From Halomarinibacterium sedimenti (GTDB lineage Bacteria; Bacteroidota; Bacteroidia; Flavobacteriales; Flavobacteriaceae): 64,000 bases of DNA. The notes below the pieces were generated by a model. That model saw only the letters and a list, made by a program, of their open reading frames with translations. It searched no databases and was not told the origin of the DNA. The stretch is from NCBI RefSeq assembly GCF_019312585.1, contig NZ_JAHWDP010000003.1:62001-126000 (forward strand), in the 5' to 3' direction. The number at the start of each line of letters is the position of its first letter. The first letter of the stretch is position 1. A program made the position numbers and the translations under genes. Shown here piece by piece: positions 49,638 to 60,308 of this stretch.

Positions 49638-51020
49638 ATGAAAGACACGCTAAAAACATTTAATGAGATTGCTTCCCTCTTACTCGAAAAAGAAAAAAGT
49701 AAACCAGTAGCAGACTTTATTCCATCCAAAGATGTGTTTAACACCTTGGATATTTCGTTACAAGAGACGCCCGTTGTTGACGAAGTATTTCTCAACTCCT
49801 TAAAAGAATTACTCCTTCACACTCCTAAAACTGCTACAAACACCTTTTTTAATCAGTTGTTTGGTGGACGAAATGATAAGGCAGTTCTGGGTGATTTGCT
49901 GGCTGTCATGATAAATAACAGCATGTATACGTATAAAGCTGCCGGACCACAAATTGGAGTGGAAAAAGTGATTCTTGAAAAGGTATGTGCTATGATTGGA
50001 TGGGATACTAATAGCGGTGGATCGTTTGCTCCTGGAGGTTCCATGACCAACTTTATGGCGATGCTTATGGCCAGAGATTCAAAAAACAACCACGTAAGAT
50101 TGGATGGTGTTTCTGAAAGAATGACCGTGTACACTTCGACCGAATCGCATTACAGTATTCCAAAGAATGCTGCCTTTGCAGGAATAGGAAGAAATCAGGT
50201 ACGGTATATTCCTGTAGATTCTTTCGGAAAAATAATCCCTTCAAAATTAGCTGAAAGCATTAAAGCAGACATAAAGAATGGTTATATCCCAACTCTAGTC
50301 AATGCCACAGCTGGAACCACTGTTTTAGGTGCTTTTGATGATATTTTACCCCTTTCAGAAATCTGTAAGAAATATGATATTTGGCTTCATATAGATGGTG
50401 CTTATTGTGGTTCTGTCCTATTTAGCAACAAATACAAACATCTCATTAAAGGGGTTGAAAATGCTGACTCTTTTAGCTTTAATGCTCATAAAATGATAGG
50501 TACTCCCCTAACATGTTCTTTACTTTTAGTAAAAAATAAAATGTACTTAGATCAATCCTTTGCAAATGAAGCCGATTATCTCTATCAAACAGATGAAGAT
50601 GATTTTAATCCTGGAAAAACATCTTTGCAATGTGGCAGACGAAATGATGCTCTTAAATTTTGGACATTATGGAAAAGTGTAGGAACAAAAGGATTGGAGG
50701 CAATTGTGGATAAGCAGTTTGAATTAGCTAATGTAGCTCGTACTTATATCAATAGCAATCCAGATTATAAACTTTACAGCTATGATAACTCAATTTCGGT
50801 ATGCTTTAATTATAAAGATATTCCTGCGCGTAAATTATGTACGCTACTCTATGAAAAATCCAAATTATTAGTGGGATATGGTACCTTTAATGATGAAGAG
50901 TTTATTCGATTGGTAACCATAAACGCACAAAACGAAAATGAAGATATCTTACACTTTTTCAATACGTTAGAAGTCTTTATAAATGAAAATAGTTTCCTTG
51001 TCAACAAGAGTTTTAAATAA
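49638..51020 (+). CDS. Group II PLP-dependent decarboxylase
   Basis: 460 residues, fold type I PLP enzyme of the group II (glutamate/aromatic/diaminobutyrate decarboxylase) family: SGGSFAPGGSMTNFMAM (PLP phosphate region), STESHYSIPKNAAFAG, NATAGTTVLGAFDD, HIDGAYCGSVLFS (Asp binding pyridine N) and the Schiff-base Lys in SFNAHKMIGTPL. Substrate not decidable by eye; L-2,4-diaminobutyrate, aspartate and aromatic amino acids are all possible. It follows the small lipoprotein by four bases. Confidence 0.87.
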   Translation: MKDTLKTFNEIASLLLEKEKSKPVADFIPSKDVFNTLDISLQETPVVDEVFLNSLKELLLHTPKTATNTFFNQLFGGRNDKAVLGDLLAVMINNSMYTYKAAGPQIGVEKVILEKVCAMIGWDTNSGGSFAPGGSMTNFMAMLMARDSKNNHVRLDGVSERMTVYTSTESHYSIPKNAAFAGIGRNQVRYIPVDSFGKIIPSKLAESIKADIKNGYIPTLVNATAGTTVLGAFDDILPLSEICKKYDIWLHIDGAYCGSVLFSNKYKHLIKGVENADSFSFNAHKMIGTPLTCSLLLVKNKMYLDQSFANEADYLYQTDEDDFNPGKTSLQCGRRNDALKFWTLWKSVGTKGLEAIVDKQFELANVARTYINSNPDYKLYSYDNSISVCFNYKDIPARKLCTLLYEKSKLLVGYGTFNDEEFIRLVTINAQNENEDILHFFNTLEVFINENSFLVNKSFK

Positions 51021-51089
51021 AATAATGTAGCTTTATGGGACTTCCGAGAAGTTATTAAAGGCTTCTAATTTGTCTAAATAAGCACTATT

Positions 51090-52805
51090 ATGAAAACAAA
51101 ACTACCTTTCTTTATTATTTTCTGTTTTTTATCGTTTCAATTGTCATCACAAATTTTCGAGAAAAGTGTCGATGCCAACAACCAATTACATTTCCACGAT
51201 TTAAATATAACTCAACTGGATGATAGCTCCAATGATTATGTGGTTTCAGGAAACTTATTTGACGCGTCAATATCTACTTATGTTCCTGTCTTAAAACGGG
51301 TAACCGAAAATGGTGTCGTGGTTTGGTTTAAAGAATATAGTGCCACTGGACTACAAAATTTGCGCTTTTTTGATGTAATTTCAGTTTTTGATATGATTGT
51401 AGTTACAGGCTCTGTGGATGTTTCAGGGGTAAAAAAAGTATTTATAGCCAGAATCAATGCTACCACTGGAGTTATGATTTCTTCACAATATTACGGGATT
51501 ATTAGCCCTAATTTTAATTCAACTGGAATTCATATTATATATACTGAAAGCGATGCAGATGGAGACTCGGTTGCCGATCCTGGTTACATTGTAAGTGGGT
51601 TTTTTAGTGATTCTTATGCTGTGGATACTGCTGCTTCTAATTTCGGCTTTGTTATGCGAACCGATATGGCTTTAAACCTAAATTGGACGATAGAAATTGA
51701 TAGTACATCCACGACAACCGATTACGATTTTGCGAACCATTGTACTGAAACCTCTGACGGCTTTTTTATTACTGGAAGTGCCAACGAAGGATCAAAGCAA
51801 GCTATTTTGGGACTTAAAATTGGATTTGACGGTACGTATCTTTGGGATAACAGTTATTCTGGCGGAAACAGTCGTGATATTAGTGTAGATGCCTATTACG
51901 ATAGTGTTTCAGATAAAATTTATGCGCTTACCAATTATTCTCACGCTCATTTTTTCGGAATTACTTCCTACAACAACACCACTGGAGTGATAAATACTGC
52001 TGAAACTTGGATAGGTACTGCATCCGAATTTGATATTTACGGTTTCACACTTATGGAATCTGTAAACAGTATGAATAATTTGGTAATTACCGGATACGAT
52101 GCATTTGAAAATTGGGTAGATACCGCTGGAAATGCCCTTTCTGGACAAAGTAATCTGTTTGTTTATGAATTTGAAAAAGCCACTGGTAATCAAGTGGTCA
52201 CAAATTATCAATATTTGGTTCCACATGTAGAACCTTTGGGAGACGAATATAATTTTTGGAATGGTCAGTTTCCACTTTTATATTTTCCCGATATCAGTTT
52301 TAACGCAGCGCTAAATGGCGCTTTAAACTATTTTCACATAGATTACAGAACCAATGCTGGTGTTAATTTCTCTGAAGCAAATATGATTAGGACTTTTAAT
52401 GACAAAAGAAATGATTGCGAAAACAAGGAATTGATTATTTCACCAAATGGAGTTAGCATAACCAACACCTCCATCATCGTGGGAGCTGCTCCTAACTCAC
52501 AAAACAACTTACAGTTAAGTGATATTCTTATTGGTAATTTAATACGAGATTGTCAAGGAGTGCTTTCGAAAAATGATTTTGAAATTGAAAAAAGCTACTT
52601 TTATCCTAATCCTACTTCAAAGTATGTGTATGTCTCTTCTGAATTTTCAAAATATCAAATTTCTGATGCTCTTGGAAAGATAGTTCAGGTAGGAAGAAAT
52701 GAGGAAAACCAAATCAGTTTAGAGGAATTAAACTCTGGTTTTTATTTTATTACGATTGAAAATGATAAAGGGGAATTTCAGACTTTTAAAATTATTAAAA
52801 AGTAA
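51090..52805 (+). CDS. Type IX secretion cargo with beta-propeller-like body
   Basis: 571 residues: signal peptide (1-20, SFQLSSQ), a body of about 450 residues with repeated motifs such as DYVVSGNLFD, DMIVVTGSVD, DGFFITGSANEG and NNLVITGYDAF at intervals of 55-65 residues, suggesting a beta-propeller, and a C-terminal type A sorting domain (FYPNPTSKYVYV, ISDALGKIVQVG, GFYFITIENDKG). Directs export and surface attachment through the type IX system. Converges with parC two bases away. Confidence 0.83.
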   Translation: MKTKLPFFIIFCFLSFQLSSQIFEKSVDANNQLHFHDLNITQLDDSSNDYVVSGNLFDASISTYVPVLKRVTENGVVVWFKEYSATGLQNLRFFDVISVFDMIVVTGSVDVSGVKKVFIARINATTGVMISSQYYGIISPNFNSTGIHIIYTESDADGDSVADPGYIVSGFFSDSYAVDTAASNFGFVMRTDMALNLNWTIEIDSTSTTTDYDFANHCTETSDGFFITGSANEGSKQAILGLKIGFDGTYLWDNSYSGGNSRDISVDAYYDSVSDKIYALTNYSHAHFFGITSYNNTTGVINTAETWIGTASEFDIYGFTLMESVNSMNNLVITGYDAFENWVDTAGNALSGQSNLFVYEFEKATGNQVVTNYQYLVPHVEPLGDEYNFWNGQFPLLYFPDISFNAALNGALNYFHIDYRTNAGVNFSEANMIRTFNDKRNDCENKELIISPNGVSITNTSIIVGAAPNSQNNLQLSDILIGNLIRDCQGVLSKNDFEIEKSYFYPNPTSKYVYVSSEFSKYQISDALGKIVQVGRNEENQISLEELNSGFYFITIENDKGEFQTFKIIKK

Positions 52806-52807
52806 GT

Positions 52808-55501
52808 TTAAAAGAGTGTAATTTGTCCCTCTCCTCCATTTTGCGGGGTTGAATCATCGCTTTCATTTGAAGGAGTTGACTTTTCTTTCGCTACAGAAGT
52901 GTCTTCATTTGTAACATTTTCTTCATCCACAACTTCCATTTCTTCCGCTTTTACCGGTTCTGGTGGAGTGTACGGAAGGGGTTCTAGGGCATTAATTTCT
53001 AACACTTTTTCTTTGGTTAATTGATTTCCCATCGCGGTAATTCCTTTCACCGAAATAAACTCCTCTAGGTTAATTTCGAGGTTATCCTTTCGTTCTTTTC
53101 CTCGTTCTTTTACAAAAACCACTTCGGCCATAGGAAGATAGTCTGTAAAAACTTTTTCTAGATATGATTTTGGATGCTCAGTAATAACAAATTCTTCTTT
53201 ATCTGGAGTATCAATTAAAAAGCGTTTTATATAAAAAAGTTCCTTTTCTCCTTCCCAATAAATTACGGATATAGGTTTTTTTGGATCCCATTTTTCAAGA
53301 ACAATCATATCATTATCAAAATGCATGGTGACTTCCGGAATGACTGTTTTAACCATTCCGTTTTGCTTAATAATCAATAGTCTGTCCTTACTAGTAAATT
53401 CACCCAAAAGCTCTCCTCTTCCGTCTACGTTGAGACGTTGTACTGTATCATCGAACCAAATTTTACGAGGCTTAAGCGTAGAAAGGCCTTTTTCTTTTAA
53501 TTCAATTCTTTTAACCGAATACTTTGTAACAATATTCCCTTTTGATGTTCTTCCTTTTACCAAAATATCGGCAAAATCAAGATCCCATTTCAGCTTTTTA
53601 ATACTACCTGATTGTCGTAATAATACAGTTACCACTTCAGCTTCACCATTTGGATTTGCGGTAAAATAAAGTACTTTTGAACCACTATTCCCAGCACTTA
53701 AATCATATTCCTTATCTCGTGTTACCCCTGTAACGGCAAAACGTTTTACATAAGTTGCCCCACGCGTACCATCCTTATAAATCATATTATAAATGGTGCG
53801 TTTGTCTCTTTTCTTGAAGACTGCCACGTGAATGATTCCCTTTCCTATAAAGGTTTTATCGCTCACTTTGGTGACCATCATCATACCGCTTTCTGTAAAC
53901 ACAATGATGTCATCAATATCGCTACAATCGGTAACGTATTCATCTCGACGAAGACTTGTTCCAATAAAGCCTTCTTCCCTATTTACGTACAATTTAGTAT
54001 TTCGGATAACAACTTTGGTCGCTTCAATGTCATCAAATATTTTTATCTCGGCTTTGCGTTCTTTTCCTGCACCATATTCCTTTTTAAGTCTTTTGAAGTA
54101 TTCGATCGCATACGTTGTTAAATTATCTAAGTGATGCTTTATTTGAGCAATGCTATCTTCCAAAGCATCAATCTTTTGTTGTGCCTTATCAATGTCGAAT
54201 TTTGAAATTCGCTTAATTCGAATTTCTGTTAATCGAACGATATCCTCTTCGGTGACGGCTCGCTTTAAATGCTTAATGTGAGGCTTCAGCCCTTTATCTA
54301 TGGCCGCAATAACTCCTTCCCAAGTTTCTTCCTCTTCAATATCACGGTAAATTCTATTTTCAATAAAAATTCGTTCCAAAGAGGCAAAATGCCATTGCTC
54401 CTCCAATTCATCTAGCTGAAATTCAAGTTCCCGTTTTAATAACTGAACTGTTCGATCTGTAGAGCGCGATAACATCTCGGTAACTCCAATAAATAGGGGT
54501 CTGTTATCTTCAATAACACAACCTAAAGGAGAAATGGAAGTTTCACAACTCGTAAATGCGTAAAGAGCGTCAATGGTTTTATCGGGAGAAATTCCTGAAG
54601 GTAAATGGATAAGAATCTCTACTTGAGCGGCAGTATTATCTTCAATCTTCTTTATTTTAATTTTTCCTTTATCGTTCGCCTTTAATATTGAATCGATTAG
54701 GCTTGAGGTATTGGTTCCGAAAGGAATTTCGGTAATTACCAAGGTATTTTTATCCTGCTGACTAATTAGGGCTCTACTTCTAATCTTTCCACCTCGAAGA
54801 CCATCGTTATAATTAGTTACATCCAAAGTTCCTCCAGTGGGAAAGTCTGGAAATAACTTGAATTTTTTACCTTCTAAATGCTTGATGGAAGCATCTATTA
54901 ATTCTATAAAATTATGCGGGAGAATTTTAGTAGATAATCCTACGGCAATCCCTTCGGCTCCTTGTGCTAATAACAGCGGAAACATGACGGGAAGATTGAT
55001 AGGTTCTTTCTTTCTTCCATCGTAAGAAGCTTGCCAGTCTGTAATCTTAGGATTAAAAACAACATCCAAGGCAAATTTTGATAATCGCGCTTCTATATAA
55101 CGAGAAGCAGCGGCACTATCACCGGTATAAATATTTCCCCAGTTTCCTTGGGTGTCGATGAGTAAATCCTTTTGACCTATTTGCACCATAGCATCACCTA
55201 TACTTGCATCGCCGTGTGGGTGATATTGCATAGTATGCCCAACAATATTTGCAACTTTGTTGTACCTCCCGTCATCCAACTCCTTCATGGAATGCATTAT
55301 GCGGCGCTGCACAGGTTTGAACCCATCTTCTATAGCAGGAACGGCGCGTTCTAAGATGACATAGCTAGCATAGTCCAAAAACCATTCACGGTACATGCCC
55401 GTGACTTTGGTGATGGTATCGCCAGAGGTATCCTCATTTTCACCAAGATAATCTGGTGTTGAAGATAGTTCTTCTCCGTTTTGCTCTAATTCATCACTCA
55501 T
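52808..55501 (-). CDS. parC: DNA topoisomerase IV subunit A
   Basis: Cuts and religates DNA for decatenation; works with ParE. 897 residues: YASYVILERAVPAIEDGFKP, the catalytic Tyr in AAASRYIEARLSKFA, GAEGIAVGLSTKI, and a C-terminal region with a reduced set of beta-pinwheel repeats (EKGLSTLKPRKIWFDDT, GRGELLGEFTSKDRLLII parts) and an acidic Ser/Glu tail. The tail (residues about 855-897) is low complexity. Starts three bases after the parE stop. The reduced pinwheel and pairing with this parE favour topoisomerase IV over gyrase. Confidence 0.94.
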   Translation of the reverse strand: MSDELEQNGEELSSTPDYLGENEDTSGDTITKVTGMYREWFLDYASYVILERAVPAIEDGFKPVQRRIMHSMKELDDGRYNKVANIVGHTMQYHPHGDASIGDAMVQIGQKDLLIDTQGNWGNIYTGDSAAASRYIEARLSKFALDVVFNPKITDWQASYDGRKKEPINLPVMFPLLLAQGAEGIAVGLSTKILPHNFIELIDASIKHLEGKKFKLFPDFPTGGTLDVTNYNDGLRGGKIRSRALISQQDKNTLVITEIPFGTNTSSLIDSILKANDKGKIKIKKIEDNTAAQVEILIHLPSGISPDKTIDALYAFTSCETSISPLGCVIEDNRPLFIGVTEMLSRSTDRTVQLLKRELEFQLDELEEQWHFASLERIFIENRIYRDIEEEETWEGVIAAIDKGLKPHIKHLKRAVTEEDIVRLTEIRIKRISKFDIDKAQQKIDALEDSIAQIKHHLDNLTTYAIEYFKRLKKEYGAGKERKAEIKIFDDIEATKVVIRNTKLYVNREEGFIGTSLRRDEYVTDCSDIDDIIVFTESGMMMVTKVSDKTFIGKGIIHVAVFKKRDKRTIYNMIYKDGTRGATYVKRFAVTGVTRDKEYDLSAGNSGSKVLYFTANPNGEAEVVTVLLRQSGSIKKLKWDLDFADILVKGRTSKGNIVTKYSVKRIELKEKGLSTLKPRKIWFDDTVQRLNVDGRGELLGEFTSKDRLLIIKQNGMVKTVIPEVTMHFDNDMIVLEKWDPKKPISVIYWEGEKELFYIKRFLIDTPDKEEFVITEHPKSYLEKVFTDYLPMAEVVFVKERGKERKDNLEINLEEFISVKGITAMGNQLTKEKVLEINALEPLPYTPPEPVKAEEMEVVDEENVTNEDTSVAKEKSTPSNESDDSTPQNGGEGQITLF

Positions 55502-55504
55502 TAT

Positions 55505-57355
55505 TTACTCCTCAACTTTATCCAATTCTACCTTCAAATTATTTATAATAAACTCCTGCCTATCTGGAGTGTTTTTACCCATATAAAAACTTAGTAATTC
55601 TTCAATACTCATCGCTTTATCAAGCATCACGGGTTCTAACCGAATATCCTCCCCAATAAAATGTCTAAACTCATCTGGAGATATTTCTCCCAATCCTTTA
55701 AATCGGGTGATTTCTGGCTTTGGCTTTAGCTTTTCTATGGCGTTAATTCGCTCTTCATCGGAATAGCAATAAATCGTTTCCTTTTTATTTCTCACACGGA
55801 ATAATGGTGTTTGTAAAATATACAAATGCCCTTCTTTTATCAACTCTGGAAAAAACTGAAGAAAAAACGTAATTAATAACAATCGAATATGCATTCCATC
55901 TACATCGGCATCTGTAGCAATTACAATATTGTTGTACCGAAGATCCTCCATAGACTCTTCAATATTAAGAGCCGCTTGTAGTAAATTAAACTCTTCGTTT
56001 TCATACACTATCTTCTTCGTTAGTCCATAGCTATTCAAAGGCTTCCCTTTCAAACTGAATACAGCCTGAGTATTCACATCTCTACTTTTGGTAATACTTC
56101 CACTTGCCGAATCTCCCTCGGTAATAAACAACGTTGACTCTAAGTTTCGTTCATTTTTTAAATCCCCTAAATGTACTCTACAATCTCGCAATTTTTTATT
56201 ATGCAAACTTGCCTTTTTAGCACGATCCTTAGCCAATTTTCGAATACCAGAGAGCTCTTTTCGTTCTCTTTCTGCCTGCATGATTTTTCGCTGTAATTGC
56301 TCGGCTGTTTCAGGATTTTTATGAAGAAAATTATCAAGATTTGTTTTTACAAAATCATTTACAAATGTACGTACCGTGGGTAGATCTCCTCCCATATCAG
56401 TAGAACCTAACTTTGTTTTTGTCTGACTTTCAAAAACAGGTTCCATCACTTTCACACTAACGGCCGAAACAATAGATTTTCGAACATCGCTAGCTTCATA
56501 ATTCTTTCCGAAGAACTCCCGAATGGTTTTTACCACACTTTCACGAAAGGCCGCTAAATGGGTTCCTCCTTGTGTGGTGTTTTGACCGTTTACAAAACTG
56601 TGATACTCTTCGCTATATTGCGTTTTGCTATGAGTAATGGCAACTTCGATATCATCGCCTCTAAGATGAATTATAGGATATACCATATCTTCTTCAGACA
56701 TATTATCTTCCAATAAATCTTTCAGCCCATTTTCAGAAAAGTATTTTTCGCCATTAAAATCTATGGTTAATCCAGGGTTGAGATACACATAGTTTTTAAG
56801 CATTTTAGCAACATACTCTGTACGATACTTATAATTTTTGAAGATTTCTTCATCGGGTACGAAGACAACTTTGGTTCCTTTTCGTTTAGAAGATTCTTCA
56901 ACTTTGGCATCCAATGTTAAATCACCTTTGGAAAACTCAGCAGCTTTCATTTGGCTATCACGAACCGATTCTACTTTAAAAAAGGAAGAAAGAGCATTAA
57001 CAGCTTTAGTCCCTACACCATTTAGTCCTACCGATTTTTTAAAGGCTCGACTGTCGTATTTTCCCCCAGTGTTCATTCTAGACACAACATCTACCACCTT
57101 CCCTAGTGGGATTCCACGTCCAAAGTCTCTAACTTTAACTTCCTTGTCTTTTATTCTAATTTCTATAGTTTTCCCTGCGCCCATGACAAACTCATCGATA
57201 CAGTTATCGATAACTTCCTTCAATAAGATATAAATACCATCGTCCGGTGAGGAACCATCACCTAACTTCCCAATATACATACCAGGACGCATACGGATGT
57301 GCTCTTTCCAGTCGAGAGAGCGAATATTATCCTCGGTATATTGTGTTTCGGCCAT
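55505..57355 (-). CDS. parE: DNA topoisomerase IV subunit B
   Basis: ATPase subunit of topoisomerase IV. 616 residues: GHKL ATP site ([37 protein letters not shown]), S5 domain, [14 protein letters not shown] and [12 protein letters not shown], and the [17 protein letters not shown] segment. No large insert. First gene of the parE-parC pair; no clear promoter box in the 84-base gap upstream. Confidence 0.95.
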   Translation of the reverse strand: MAETQYTEDNIRSLDWKEHIRMRPGMYIGKLGDGSSPDDGIYILLKEVIDNCIDEFVMGAGKTIEIRIKDKEVKVRDFGRGIPLGKVVDVVSRMNTGGKYDSRAFKKSVGLNGVGTKAVNALSSFFKVESVRDSQMKAAEFSKGDLTLDAKVEESSKRKGTKVVFVPDEEIFKNYKYRTEYVAKMLKNYVYLNPGLTIDFNGEKYFSENGLKDLLEDNMSEEDMVYPIIHLRGDDIEVAITHSKTQYSEEYHSFVNGQNTTQGGTHLAAFRESVVKTIREFFGKNYEASDVRKSIVSAVSVKVMEPVFESQTKTKLGSTDMGGDLPTVRTFVNDFVKTNLDNFLHKNPETAEQLQRKIMQAERERKELSGIRKLAKDRAKKASLHNKKLRDCRVHLGDLKNERNLESTLFITEGDSASGSITKSRDVNTQAVFSLKGKPLNSYGLTKKIVYENEEFNLLQAALNIEESMEDLRYNNIVIATDADVDGMHIRLLLITFFLQFFPELIKEGHLYILQTPLFRVRNKKETIYCYSDEERINAIEKLKPKPEITRFKGLGEISPDEFRHFIGEDIRLEPVMLDKAMSIEELLSFYMGKNTPDRQEFIINNLKVELDKVEE

Positions 57356-57529
57356 TGGGGTAGATTATGTGCTCGCTAATATAAAATTTCGCAATAAAAA
57401 CTGAAACCTAAAGTAGGTAAAGTAATTAACAAAAAATGCTTGAAATTGTTAAGAAATATGGGGTTTTCGTTTTTATATCATTCAATAATTATATATCTTC
57501 AAATCTTAAAATTAACTAACTTTTTCATT

Positions 57530-58108
57530 ATGAAAAAAATAACGCTTTCATTCATATTATTAGCAATAAGTATTACTCTTTCCTCTTGTCTTGGAAATAG
57601 TGATAAGAAAAATTCGGATTACAAAGATTTTAGACCCGAATCTGCTCTAGGCTTATACGAAATGCAAGTACCTAAAAGCATGACTGCAACAAAAGGACTT
57701 AATAATGATGCGTCCATGCAGTTTCAGAATATCTACGAAGAAACTTATTTAGCTGTCATTGAAGAATCTAAAGAAGAGTTTATTGAAACTTTTAAAGATT
57801 TAGGTGAATATGATGATACAAAATCTGCTGCTAGTAACTATCAATTAATTCAAATGAATTTCTTTTCCGAAGGAATGGAAGTAAGCCGCATGAGTTCTCC
57901 AAAAAAAATGAAAGTTAATGGTTTAGATGCCGAACAAGTTGAGTTTGTGGGTAGAGTTCCTGAAATTGATTTTGATATTTACTACTTAATGACCTTTGTT
58001 GAAGGAAAAGAAACGCTTTATATGGTTATGGAATGGACGCTAAGTGATTATGAAGACACCAACAAAGACACATTCAAGAAAATGGCAGAATCCTTTAAAG
58101 AGATTTAA
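57530..58108 (+). CDS. Lipoprotein of unknown function
   Basis: 192 residues from ATG 57530; reading is open to 57440, but only this start gives a signal peptide with lipobox LSSC (Cys 20). The mature part has an alpha/beta pattern (LGLYEMQVPKSMTATKGLN, ASMQFQNIYEETYLAVIEES parts, METLYMVMEWTLSD-like end) that resembles PsbP/DUF-type domains, but I do not assign it. Monocistronic; diverges from parE and converges with ychF at a shared terminator. Confidence 0.75.
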   Translation: MKKITLSFILLAISITLSSCLGNSDKKNSDYKDFRPESALGLYEMQVPKSMTATKGLNNDASMQFQNIYEETYLAVIEESKEEFIETFKDLGEYDDTKSAASNYQLIQMNFFSEGMEVSRMSSPKKMKVNGLDAEQVEFVGRVPEIDFDIYYLMTFVEGKETLYMVMEWTLSDYEDTNKDTFKKMAESFKEI

Positions 58109-58127
58109 TATTTCTTGATGAGATAAT

Positions 58128-58159
58128 AAAAAAAATCGGCTTTAACGCCGCTTTTTTTT
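58128..58159. terminator. Bidirectional terminator between the lipoprotein gene and ychF
   Basis: Short GC stem CGGC/GCCG (58137-58150) with A-run before and eight T after; stem is short, so efficiency is doubtful, but it serves both convergent genes by position. Confidence 0.65.
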
Positions 58160-58161
58160 AT

Positions 58162-59256
58162 TTAAACATTAAATCTAAAATGCATTACATCCCCGTCTTG
58201 AACGATATATTCTTTTCCTTCTACTGAAAGTTTTCCTGCTTCTTTCACTTTTGCTTCACTACCATACATTACATAATCATCATACTTGATTACTTCTGCC
58301 CGGATAAATCCTTTTTCAAAATCTGTATGAATTACTCCCGCAGCTTGTGGTGCAGTCGCTCCAACTGGAATAGTCCATGCACGCACTTCCTTTACTCCTG
58401 CTGTAAAATACGTTTGAAGATCTAATAATTTATAGGCACCACGAATGAGTTTTGCAGACCCTGCCTCTTCCAAACCTAAATCTTCTAAAAAAAGTTGTCT
58501 TTCTTCGTAGGTGTCCAATTCGGTAATATCAGCTTCAGTACCTACAGCAAGGACTAATACTTCTGCATTTTCATTGGCTACAGCGGCTTTCACTTTATCC
58601 ACATAAGCATTTCCGTTTACGGCAGAACCCTCATCAACATTACAAACATACATAACTGGCTTATCGGTTATGAGTTGGGCTGGGTTGATATATTCTTCTT
58701 TCTCTTCTTTAGTTAAATCAATCGCTCTTACAGAAATACCTGCTTCTAATCCCTTTTTAACTTTTTCAAGAGCTTGTTGTTCCTTTTGCGCTTCTTTATT
58801 TCCTGTTCTTGCCGCTCTGGCGACTTTTTCAAGGCGCTTTTCTACGGTTTCAAGATCTTTTAATTGTAATTCAATATCAATGGTCTCCTTATCGCGAATA
58901 GGATTAATGCTTCCGTCCACATGAACAATATTATCGTTGTCAAAACATCTAAGGACATGTAAAATGGCATCTGTTTCACGTATATTTCCTAAAAACTGGT
59001 TTCCAAGCCCTTCTCCTTTACTGGCTCCTTTTACTAAGCCAGCAATATCAACAATCTCTACAGTTGCTGGAATTACACGTTCAGGATTTACCAACTCCTC
59101 TAATTTCAATAGTCGCTTGTCGGGAACATTAACCACACCAATATTTGGTTCTATAGTACAGAAGGGGAAATTGGCACTTTGCGCCTTTGCATTGGACAAA
59201 CAATTAAATAATGTTGATTTTCCAACATTGGGTAAACCTACAATTCCTGCTTTCAT
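58162..59256 (-). CDS. ychF: Redox-regulated ATPase YchF (OLA1)
   Basis: Obg-related P-loop ATPase bound to ribosomes. 364 residues: G1 [12 protein letters not shown] (residues 7-18), G2 [11 protein letters not shown]3 [17 protein letters not shown], the variant NVDEG motif in place of NKxD that favours ATP, and the C-terminal TGS-like domain ([32 protein letters not shown]). Own promoter box; convergent with the lipoprotein gene. Confidence 0.96.
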   Translation of the reverse strand: MKAGIVGLPNVGKSTLFNCLSNAKAQSANFPFCTIEPNIGVVNVPDKRLLKLEELVNPERVIPATVEIVDIAGLVKGASKGEGLGNQFLGNIRETDAILHVLRCFDNDNIVHVDGSINPIRDKETIDIELQLKDLETVEKRLEKVARAARTGNKEAQKEQQALEKVKKGLEAGISVRAIDLTKEEKEEYINPAQLITDKPVMYVCNVDEGSAVNGNAYVDKVKAAVANENAEVLVLAVGTEADITELDTYEERQLFLEDLGLEEAGSAKLIRGAYKLLDLQTYFTAGVKEVRAWTIPVGATAPQAAGVIHTDFEKGFIRAEVIKYDDYVMYGSEAKVKEAGKLSVEGKEYIVQDGDVMHFRFNV

Positions 59257-59286
59257 TTAGATACTCTTGTTTTGTTTTAAGAAGCG

Positions 59287-59295
59287 GCAAAGATA
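59287..59295 (-). promoter_or_regulatory. ychF -7 box TATCTTTGC
   Basis: Perfect TAnnTTTGC on the minus strand 30 bases before the ychF ATG. Confidence 0.55.
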
Positions 59296-59389
59296 CATTT
59301 TTAGGAAAAGATTAAACATTTTTAGCAATTCTTTTAAGTAAAACCTAAGTTAAATGCCTAAATTTATACAATAACCAAAATGTAAAATT

Positions 59390-59869
59390 ATGAAAGCAAA
59401 AAATATAGCAATCTTCCTCACGCTTTTGGCGTTTGTTTTTTCTTCTCAGGCTCAAGAAAATAAGGTGATAAAAAAGGAAACCACAGTAAAAAAGGTGATC
59501 ACCAAAGAAGGAAGTAAAGTTGTTGTGAAGGAAGTAAAAGAAGTAGATAAAGAAACGGGGGCTGTAATTGTAGCCGATGATGAAAATGAAAATCAAGAGT
59601 TTAATGAGGCTATTAAAAAAGACACCGATAAAGAAATAGTTACAGATCAGGAAACCATTGATACACAAAATGAAGCCTTAATTGCTGCTGAAAAGAAAAG
59701 ACAAGAAGAAGCTCTTAAAGCCTCTATTGAAGCCGAAAAGGCAAAAGCCGAAGCCGAGAAAAAAATTCTTGAGGAACAAAAACAAGCTAGAATGAAAGCG
59801 TTGGAAGAAAATCGTAAAAAGTTAGAAAAAAGAAGTAAGGGAATTGCTCCTTTAAAGAAGGACAATTAA
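59390..59869 (+). CDS. Exported charge-rich coiled-coil protein
   Basis: 159 residues: signal peptide (1-20, SSQAQ), then Lys/Glu/Val-rich strand-like segments (KKETTVKKVITKEGSKVVV) to about residue 75, and a long highly charged helix, about residues 90-150, rich in Ala, Glu and Lys (EEALKASIEAEKAKAEAEK). Probably a periplasmic coiled coil; could span the periplasm in part. No family assigned. A near -7 box TAAATTTA lies upstream; a terminator follows. Confidence 0.72.
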   Translation: MKAKNIAIFLTLLAFVFSSQAQENKVIKKETTVKKVITKEGSKVVVKEVKEVDKETGAVIVADDENENQEFNEAIKKDTDKEIVTDQETIDTQNEALIAAEKKRQEEALKASIEAEKAKAEAEKKILEEQKQARMKALEENRKKLEKRSKGIAPLKKDN

Positions 59870-59884
59870 GTGAAGCCAAAAAAT

Positions 59885-59911
59885 AAAAAAGCCCTATTTT
59901 GGGGCTTTTTA
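59885..59911. terminator. Terminator after the coiled-coil gene, also facing ferredoxin
   Basis: Stem AAAAAGCCC/GGGCTTTTT with a 7-base loop; works on both strands between convergent genes (59869 and 59931). Confidence 0.82.
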
Positions 59912-59930
59912 AGTATTTAAGACAAACTGT

Positions 59931-60281
59931 TTATTCATTGTGCATAAAGCGTTGTTTTCCTAATAGTACTTCTTCTGTTTCAACGTGGTCATCATCTGGC
60001 ACACAGCAGTCCACAGGGCAAACAGCAGCGCACTGAGGTTCCTCATGAAAGCCTTTACACTCGGTGCATTTATCGGGTACTATATAGTAAATTTCATCGC
60101 TAATAGGCTCTTGTGTTTCGTTGGCATCTACTTGTTTGCCATTAGGCAAAACCACGGTCCCTTCTAAACTCGTCCCGTCTGCATATCGCCAGTCATCTGC
60201 TCCTTCATAAATAGCTGTATTTGGGCATTCGGGCTCACAAGCACCACAGTTTATACATTCATCGGTTATTATAATAGCCAT
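59931..60281 (-). CDS. 2[4Fe-4S] ferredoxin
   Basis: 116 residues with two cluster motifs: [12 protein letters not shown] (residues 9-20) and the longer-spaced [18 protein letters not shown], the pattern of Allochromatium-type ferredoxins with an extended loop. Electron partner unknown. Its promoter overlaps with that of the acyl-CoA reductase on the other strand. Confidence 0.92.
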   Translation of the reverse strand: MAIIITDECINCGACEPECPNTAIYEGADDWRYADGTSLEGTVVLPNGKQVDANETQEPISDEIYYIVPDKCTECKGFHEEPQCAAVCPVDCCVPDDDHVETEEVLLGKQRFMHNE

Positions 60282-60298
60282 AGTAGGATTTCTTTTTC

Positions 60299-60307
60299 TA
60301 ACTTTGC
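60299..60307 (+). promoter_or_regulatory. Acyl-CoA reductase -7 box TAACTTTGC
   Basis: Perfect TAnnTTTGC on the plus strand 40 bases before the ATG at 60348; only one base separates it from the opposing ferredoxin box. Confidence 0.55.
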
Positions 60308-60308
60308 C

